A stretch of 64,000 bases of DNA from DASUGC01 sp035606665 (GTDB taxonomy: Bacteria; Acidobacteriota; Vicinamibacteria; Vicinamibacterales; SCN-69-37): contig DATNEY010000013.1 of assembly GCA_035606665.1 (NCBI GenBank), positions 86,095 to 150,094 of the forward strand. Reading direction: 5' to 3'. Below, piece after piece: positions 58,221 to 64,000 of this stretch (position 1 is the stretch's first letter; each line of letters opens with the position of its first letter). Under the pieces are notes generated by a model. The model did no database searches, was not told the DNA's origin, and was given only the letters and a program-made list of their open reading frames with translations. The position numbers and the translations under genes are program-made.

Positions 58221-60952
58221 CACCGCCCGTGACCCAACACCGCCGGTTGATTTCCCTCGCCGCACGATGGATCGGCGCGGCTTACCCATCGCGCTCGCGG
58301 CTGGAGCACGAGGAAACGACGGTGTTCCTGCGCGATGCGCTCGAGGATGCCTGGACACGCCGCCGCTGGCTGGGCCTAGCCGGCATGCTCCGGGTCACCG
58401 CCGCGGATCTCTGGCGATGCTGGACGGGCCGCGCGGCGCTGCCGCTCTCGCCGGCGTTCCCATTCGTGTACGGCACCGCACATTCACGGAGAACCACGCT
58501 CATGGACCAGTTGATGTCGGACCTGCGTTACTCGGTGCGCCTGCTCACTCGCACGCCGGCCTTCACGGCCGTCGCGGTCGCGACGCTGGCGCTTGGGATC
58601 GGATCGGCGACGGCTGTTTACGCCGTAACCGACGCGGTACTCATCAGGCCATTCCCGTACCCCGACATGAACCGGATTGCGCTCCTGACCGAGGTCGCGC
58701 CAAACGGTCAGGGAATGTCCGTGTCCTGGCCGAACTACCAGGACTGGGTCGCTCAGAATGAGGTGTTCGACGAGCTTGGCGTGTACCGCGGAGCGACCGT
58801 CACGATGACAGGTGGCGACCAGGCCGAGCGACTGAACGGCGCCATTGTGTCCGCTTCCGTGTTCGCGACGATGGGCATCCCGCCCGCGAGGGGCCGCCTC
58901 TTCAATACCGTGGATGATTCCGCAGCGACCGCGCGCGTAGCGATCATCAGCGAAAGACTGTGGCGCAGCCATTTCGCGGCTCGTGACTCCGTCGTCGGCG
59001 AGCGGGTGATGCTCAACAGCCAGCTCTTCGAAATCGTTGGCGTCATGCCACCCGCGATGCGCTTCCCGTCGCGACTGACCGACGTATGGCTGCCCCTGGG
59101 CCTGTCGGTTCCCGGTTTCCCGCCGCGCGGCGCGCATCCGGGGCTGACGGCAGTGGGTCGCATCAAAGCGGGCGTCGATCTCGAAGGCGCACGTTCTGCG
59201 ATGACGACAATCGCAGCCCGGCTCGCCGAGCTGTATCCGAACAGCAATAAGGGCGGCGGCATCGCGGTGAATTCCTACTACGAGCAGGTCGTGCAGAACA
59301 TACGGCCGGCGTTGTACATGCTGCTGGCGACGGTGGGCCTGCTCGTGCTCATTGCGTGCACGAATCTGGCGAGCCTGATGCTCGCGCGGAGCGATGCGCG
59401 GCAGCGTGAACTCGCCCTGCGTGCGGCGCTCGGCGCCGCCCGCGTGAAACTGCTTCGCCAATTGCTCGTCGAGTCGTCGCTGCTCGCCTCGCTCGGTGGA
59501 GCGCTGGGCCTGGGACTCGCGTGGATCGCCGTACGCACGTTCGTGGCGTCGAATCCGTCCACGGTCCCACGGATCGATCTTGTCGGCATCGACTGGCGTG
59601 TCGCGTCGTTCGCGCTCGTCTTGTCGGCGCTCACCGTCATCCTCTTCGCCGTCGTACCGGCTCTTCGAGCTTCAACGCCTAATCTTCAGGACGCGCTCAG
59701 GGATGGCCGCGGTGGCGCGGGCCGCCGCTCGATCCGGATGCGTCGCGTGCTCGTCGCCACGCAGGTCGCCGTGGCGGTCATCCTTCTCGTCGGCGCCGGC
59801 CTCCTCGCCAAGAGCCTCGGCAGTCTGCTGTCGATCGACCTCGGATTCAACCCGGACAAGGTCGTGACGATGCGCCTGACGATTCCCGACGCGGCGTATC
59901 CCACGCCGGAGGCGTGGGTGGCATTCCACAGATCGCTGGTCGAGCGGCTCGCGTCGATCCCAGGCGTTCAGAAGGCGGGCATCAACAGTGCCTTGCCCCT
60001 TCAGGGCGGCGGATCTGAATCGCCGGTCATGAAGGAAGGCGATCCTCCACCAGCGCCGGACAGGCCGATGACGATGACGCTCTATCAGGCGTCGGGCGGC
60101 GAGTACTTCGACGCGATGGGGATCGAGTTGCTCAAGGGGCGCCTGTTCAAACAGGGCGACACAGGAAACGCAGCGCCGGTGGCCGTCGTCGATGACACGC
60201 TGGCCCAGAAGCTCTTCGGCACCGTAGATATCGTCGGCCGGCGCATCGCGTTCGAGTTCGACGGCCACGATGCCGCCACGTTCAAGCCGCGTTGGCGCGA
60301 AGTCGTCGGCGTCGTCCGGCACGTGAAGCACTACGGCCTTGTCGGGGAGCCGCCGTACGTGCAGATCTATGCGCCCTTCGAGCAGATTCCGCTCTGGATG
60401 GAAGCCCGCCGGCCGGCGATGGCGATCGTGGTACGCACGGCAGGCGATCCCACGACTATCGTCGCAGACCTGCGCCGCACGGTAGCGGCCATCGATCCAA
60501 GGATTCCGGTCTACAGCGTTCAGGCGATGGACACCTACGTTGGACAGACCACCGAGCAACCGCGATTGTCCGCGGCTCTGGTGACGATGTTCGCGGCGGT
60601 GGCGTTGATGCTTTCGGCAGTCGGACTGTACGGCGTGCTGTCCTACCTCGTGTCCCTGCGAACGCGCGAGATCGGCGTACGGCTGGCGCTTGGCGCCAAG
60701 CGATCGCAGATCGTGCGCCAGGTGATCGGCCAGGGCCTCGGTATCGCGGTCGCGGGTCTCGTCGCGGGCGTCGGCGCGGCACTCGCGGCCACGCAGCTGC
60801 TGAAAGCCATGCTCTTCAACGTGTCGCCGACGGACGTCTCAACGTTTGCGACCGTCATCGGCGTGCTCGCAGTCGTGGCCGTCATCGCGAGCGCCGTGCC
60901 GGCCCGCAGGGCATCGGGCGTCGATCCGCTGAGCGCGCTCAAGGCGGACTGA
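58217..60952 (+). CDS. ADOP-type MacB/FtsX orphan permease with N-terminal prefix domain
   Basis: 911 residues, overlapping the PadR stop. The first ~95 residues (LAARWIGAAYPSRSRLEHEETTVFLRDALEDAWTRRRWLGLAGMLRVTAADL) form the cytoplasmic prefix domain seen in ADOP permeases; then LRYSVRLLTRTPAFTAVAVATLALGIGSATAVYAV, MacB-like periplasmic domain, FtsX unit (LARSDARQRELALRAALGAARVKLLRQLL), central helix, a second periplasmic domain and a second FtsX unit (SLRTREIGVRLALGAKRSQIVRQVI), ending RRASGVDPLSALKAD. This is a full-length example of the family; export or efflux is assumed. No partner ATPase nearby. Confidence 0.93.
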   Translation: MTPPVTQHRRLISLAARWIGAAYPSRSRLEHEETTVFLRDALEDAWTRRRWLGLAGMLRVTAADLWRCWTGRAALPLSPAFPFVYGTAHSRRTTLMDQLMSDLRYSVRLLTRTPAFTAVAVATLALGIGSATAVYAVTDAVLIRPFPYPDMNRIALLTEVAPNGQGMSVSWPNYQDWVAQNEVFDELGVYRGATVTMTGGDQAERLNGAIVSASVFATMGIPPARGRLFNTVDDSAATARVAIISERLWRSHFAARDSVVGERVMLNSQLFEIVGVMPPAMRFPSRLTDVWLPLGLSVPGFPPRGAHPGLTAVGRIKAGVDLEGARSAMTTIAARLAELYPNSNKGGGIAVNSYYEQVVQNIRPALYMLLATVGLLVLIACTNLASLMLARSDARQRELALRAALGAARVKLLRQLLVESSLLASLGGALGLGLAWIAVRTFVASNPSTVPRIDLVGIDWRVASFALVLSALTVILFAVVPALRASTPNLQDALRDGRGGAGRRSIRMRRVLVATQVAVAVILLVGAGLLAKSLGSLLSIDLGFNPDKVVTMRLTIPDAAYPTPEAWVAFHRSLVERLASIPGVQKAGINSALPLQGGGSESPVMKEGDPPPAPDRPMTMTLYQASGGEYFDAMGIELLKGRLFKQGDTGNAAPVAVVDDTLAQKLFGTVDIVGRRIAFEFDGHDAATFKPRWREVVGVVRHVKHYGLVGEPPYVQIYAPFEQIPLWMEARRPAMAIVVRTAGDPTTIVADLRRTVAAIDPRIPVYSVQAMDTYVGQTTEQPRLSAALVTMFAAVALMLSAVGLYGVLSYLVSLRTREIGVRLALGAKRSQIVRQVIGQGLGIAVAGLVAGVGAALAATQLLKAMLFNVSPTDVSTFATVIGVLAVVAVIASAVPARRASGVDPLSALKAD

Positions 60953-60963
60953 CGTCAGTGCCG

Positions 60964-63060
60964 TTACCTGCCGGCCGCGGGCTGGAAGACTCGAAGCTCG
61001 GCCACCGTCCACCAGGCGCTGCGGTGCCGGGCCGCCTGGTGCAGTTTGACGAAGCGCGCCGATGCCGGCGCGAACGAAATATTGATCGATCCGAGGGCCG
61101 CACCACGCATCAGGCCGCCGACGGCGAGTCCGGCCGTCGGGCCGGTCCATGCGCGCGTCCAAACGGCCCCATCGCCTGACATGTCGACCTCGAGGGACCG
61201 CGGGAATTCGAAGCCCGATCGGCCGATCAACAGATCCACGGCCTGGACCTGATGAAGCGTCCCGAGGTCGATGATCAACTCCTCACCTCCGGTCTGCGGC
61301 GCGAGGGTCGACCACCACGTGTCTGGACGGCCGTCGGTCAGCGTCGAAACGATCTCGGGATGGATCGCCGCGTGCACCGCGACAATGGGAATTGACTGAC
61401 CTTCAGGCAGGGATGGGCCTGGCGGATTCAGATTGAATAGCGTGAATGTTGCGTCCGCGGACTCACGAACGAACGTCGCGTGCGTCAGCACGAAGGTACG
61501 CCATGCGCGCTCACGGTCGTTTCGATTGACCACCGCCACCTGCGAGACACCTGCCCGCGCGAGCGTCTCGAGAATCATTGGGTCGGAATCATTGAGAGCT
61601 TCCCGAAGCGGTAGGTACCAGGGTGGAATGTGGCCGCTGTAGCCGTTGACCAGCGGCCGGCCGTGGCTCATTGCGCGGTACATCGAGGCGGCCTCATTCA
61701 ACTCGTTGAGGATCGGCAGCACCAGCAACGCGCCGGCACCGTCCGTGGCGCTCAGATCCCAGGCCTTTGGGGGTTCCCAGAACGAGACGGCGCGCGGCCA
61801 GCCTTCGGCCGCGACAGCGACCGATGCCACGAGCAGCGCGACGGCCGTCGTGGGCGCGCGCCACGACGCCGTCAGCCGTGCGAAGCCAATCGCCGCGCCG
61901 GTTGTCGCGCACAGCGTCATCAGCATCCCGAATCGTGCCGGCGCCCGCAGGGATCCGAATCCCGGCAGTCCGGCGAGCCATGAAAACGGACCGGGAATGC
62001 CCAGCCGTTCACCAAAGGCCGATGGCGCGGGCCCGAGTGCGAGCAGGAACATGACGACTGCCGCAATCAGATAGAAGAGCGCTATCGATCGTGAGGTCAG
62101 CGCCGGCCGAACGGACTGGGTGGAATTCCTCGCCAACAAGCCCACGCCAACCAGCAGAAGGACCGTGAAGCCTGTAAAGAGAGCGCCCTCGGCGGTGCCG
62201 TACTCGGGCAGCCGTCCTCCCCACAGGAGCAGTCCAGACGACGCACTGATCCATCCCGCGACGTCCGCGCTGTAAAGACGCATCTGATCGAGGTTTCTCT
62301 CGAGGCCGTAGTGCGCGTGCACCGATCGGTAGGTCAGGAGAACCGGCGACATCGCAATGACCACTGTCACCGTCGCCAGCGCGACGGCGCCCGTGCGGGC
62401 GAGCCCGAGGCGCCTGGTGAACCAGGTCAACCAGACCGCGACCAGCACGAGCATGAACATCAGGTAGTAGCCGTTGGTCAGTGCCTGCAGGATGAATGCT
62501 GACGCAAACAGGACGAGCCATCGTTTCCGCCCTGTCGCGGCAAATTGATGGAGCCCCAGCAGGACCAGCGGCATCCAGAACGCGGCGAGCACCTGCAGGT
62601 GCGACAGCTGCGCGATGCGGTAGGGTGCGAAGCCGAAGGCCAGTCCGGCGACGAAGGCCGCATCGCGGCGGCCTGTCAGGGCGAGCGCCAGAAGGAATGA
62701 CGATGTTGCAGACAGCGCGAATGTCAGGATGAACGCCACGTTGTAGGCAACGAGCGGGTTTCCGGACAGGTGCGTGATCGGCGTCGTCAGCGGAGCCAGT
62801 CCGAGCAGGTGCTCCGAGAAGGCGAGGGTGTGATCAGCCGGAAAGAAAATGCCGGCGTTCCACCACGCCTCTGTCAACGGCCAGTGGAATGCGTTCCACC
62901 AGAGGATCCAGGTGTTGAGGACGGGGTCGCCGAGATCGTTCGGGACGGCGGAACCGAGTGCAGTGACGAGCGGCCAAGTCAGGGCGATGGTCAGGAGCAG
63001 ATAGGCCGCGGAAGCCAGGAGGGTCGCGCGGGTCGTGGACAGCGTCCGGCCTGCCGGCAC
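60964..63060 (-). CDS. Polytopic membrane protein, GT-C-like, with C-terminal F5/8-type domain
   Basis: 698 residues from GTG 63060. Roughly eleven to twelve transmembrane helices (first LLASAAYLLLTIALTWPLVTALG), with the first periplasmic loop carrying NDLGDPVLNTWILWWN, a pattern like the acidic loop of GT-C glycosyltransferases. The C-terminal ~160 residues form a discoidin-like domain (TLTDGRPDTWWSTLAPQTGGEELIIDLGTLHQVQAVDLLIGRSGFEFPRSLEVDMSGDGAVW ... ARFVKLHQAARHRSAWWTVAELRVF). It may transfer a lipid-linked sugar to an envelope acceptor, but this is inferred from layout. It lies just after the rRNA terminator. Confidence 0.7.
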   Translation of the reverse strand: MPAGRTLSTTRATLLASAAYLLLTIALTWPLVTALGSAVPNDLGDPVLNTWILWWNAFHWPLTEAWWNAGIFFPADHTLAFSEHLLGLAPLTTPITHLSGNPLVAYNVAFILTFALSATSSFLLALALTGRRDAAFVAGLAFGFAPYRIAQLSHLQVLAAFWMPLVLLGLHQFAATGRKRWLVLFASAFILQALTNGYYLMFMLVLVAVWLTWFTRRLGLARTGAVALATVTVVIAMSPVLLTYRSVHAHYGLERNLDQMRLYSADVAGWISASSGLLLWGGRLPEYGTAEGALFTGFTVLLLVGVGLLARNSTQSVRPALTSRSIALFYLIAAVVMFLLALGPAPSAFGERLGIPGPFSWLAGLPGFGSLRAPARFGMLMTLCATTGAAIGFARLTASWRAPTTAVALLVASVAVAAEGWPRAVSFWEPPKAWDLSATDGAGALLVLPILNELNEAASMYRAMSHGRPLVNGYSGHIPPWYLPLREALNDSDPMILETLARAGVSQVAVVNRNDRERAWRTFVLTHATFVRESADATFTLFNLNPPGPSLPEGQSIPIVAVHAAIHPEIVSTLTDGRPDTWWSTLAPQTGGEELIIDLGTLHQVQAVDLLIGRSGFEFPRSLEVDMSGDGAVWTRAWTGPTAGLAVGGLMRGAALGSINISFAPASARFVKLHQAARHRSAWWTVAELRVFQPAAGR

Positions 63061-63080
63061 GGGCGAAGAATGTCACATGA

Positions 63081-63121
63081 AAAGAAAAAAGCCGCATCAG
63101 CTGTTGTGCTGATGCGGCTTT
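63081..63121 (-). terminator. Rho-independent terminator of the rRNA operon
   Basis: A perfect 13-bp stem (63088-63100 with 63109-63121) around an 8-nt loop, followed on the minus strand by a long T-run (complement of 63081-63090). It lies 10 nt after the 5S rRNA. Confidence 0.95.
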
Positions 63122-63130
63122 GAGAATAAT

Positions 63131-63246
<116 letters not shown>

Positions 63247-63505
63247 AAACCGAGGACTGGTTGCCGGCGATTGCTATTTGCGAGCCCGGGTCCCGAACAG
63301 CCCTGACAACACAAACCACCAACAACGAATCGCAAATTCAAAGTGTGGCGGCGGAACATACGCCCGCCGGCACTTGCCCGCCGTCGCGTCGCCTTATCGG
63401 CGCCGCTTCAGCGGGGCAAAACGAATCTCAACTGAACATCCTGCAAACGGCAGCTTTTCCGCTATCACCACACGCAATGCTTTGTTGCGTGGGCAAAAAG
63501 AATCA
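63247..63505 (-). other. Spacer between 23S and 5S rRNA
   Basis: 259 nt with no tRNA recognised. A short stem CACGCAA/TTGCGTG (63471-63477 and 63485-63491) near the 23S end is a plausible processing site. Confidence 0.6.

Positions 63506-64000
<495 letters not shown>

Noticed and set aside
63247..63505. tRNA in the 23S-5S spacer
   Set aside because: No cloverleaf or TTCGA-type arm could be found there.

Overview
The window is GC-rich and reads as a chromosomal segment of an Acidobacteriota bacterium, most likely class Vicinamibacteria. This is inferred from gene content: several MacB/FtsX-type orphan permeases of the acidobacterial 'ADOP' type (one next to a PadR regulator), acidobacterial von Willebrand A proteins, a very large TonB-dependent receptor with an N-terminal carboxypeptidase-like domain, many secreted PQQ-type beta-propeller proteins, an ASPIC/FG-GAP protein and a PEP-CTERM protein. 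No phage, insertion sequence or CRISPR array was seen. The right edge enters a ribosomal RNA operon on the minus strand (3' part of 23S, then 5S and a terminator).

Layout. 1-7.2 kb: end of an FtsX permease, a PEP-CTERM protein behind a sigma-54-like promoter, then a GntR-controlled ABC operon (regulator, ATPase, ABC-2 permease, MacB-like permease). 7.2-11.3 kb: a beta-propeller protein, a TonB-dependent receptor and a half-size EamA transporter. 11.4-15 kb: HemN-like radical SAM protein, halogenase-like flavoprotein, hotdog thioesterase, small membrane protein. 15-18.5 kb: SGNH-hydrolase membrane protein and a VWA/tetratricopeptide-like pair. 18.5-23.1 kb: MFS transporter, orphan permease, membrane protein. 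23.1-29.7 kb: three beta-propeller proteins and a Tat-exported GMC oxidoreductase. 29.8-37.7 kb: YjbQ-like protein, FG-GAP/ASPIC protein with two CsgG-like lipoprotein-type proteins, a tightly packed GNAT/DUF1697/SDR/DinB operon, and a type IV pilin. 37.9-48.6 kb: VWA protein, giant receptor, M24 peptidase, penicillin acylase, TonB. 48.6-55 kb: dienoyl-CoA-hydratase-like enzyme, histidine kinase/response regulator, VTC-DUF4956-CotH cassette. 55-64 kb: Cys-cluster protein, epimerase, DUF6159 protein, PadR plus orphan permease, GT-C-like membrane protein, rRNA.

Much of the window is cell-envelope biology: outer-membrane import (two receptors and a TonB), secreted propellers and hydrolases, and export permeases under one-component repressors. 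Both repressor operons carry a perfect inverted repeat directly before the regulator, which suggests autoregulation.

The least conventional signals are non-coding. Many gene junctions carry their own short 'word-like' tandem repeats, often with an inverted copy next door, and two of these have invaded coding sequence. A second layer of short palindromes (CTGAAG-centred, and GGGGTCAGACC/TTGGAG types) is dispersed through the window. Many genes also have a TANNNT box 6-8 nt before the start codon, which suggests leaderless transcripts. Everything here comes from reading the sequence; no database search was run.
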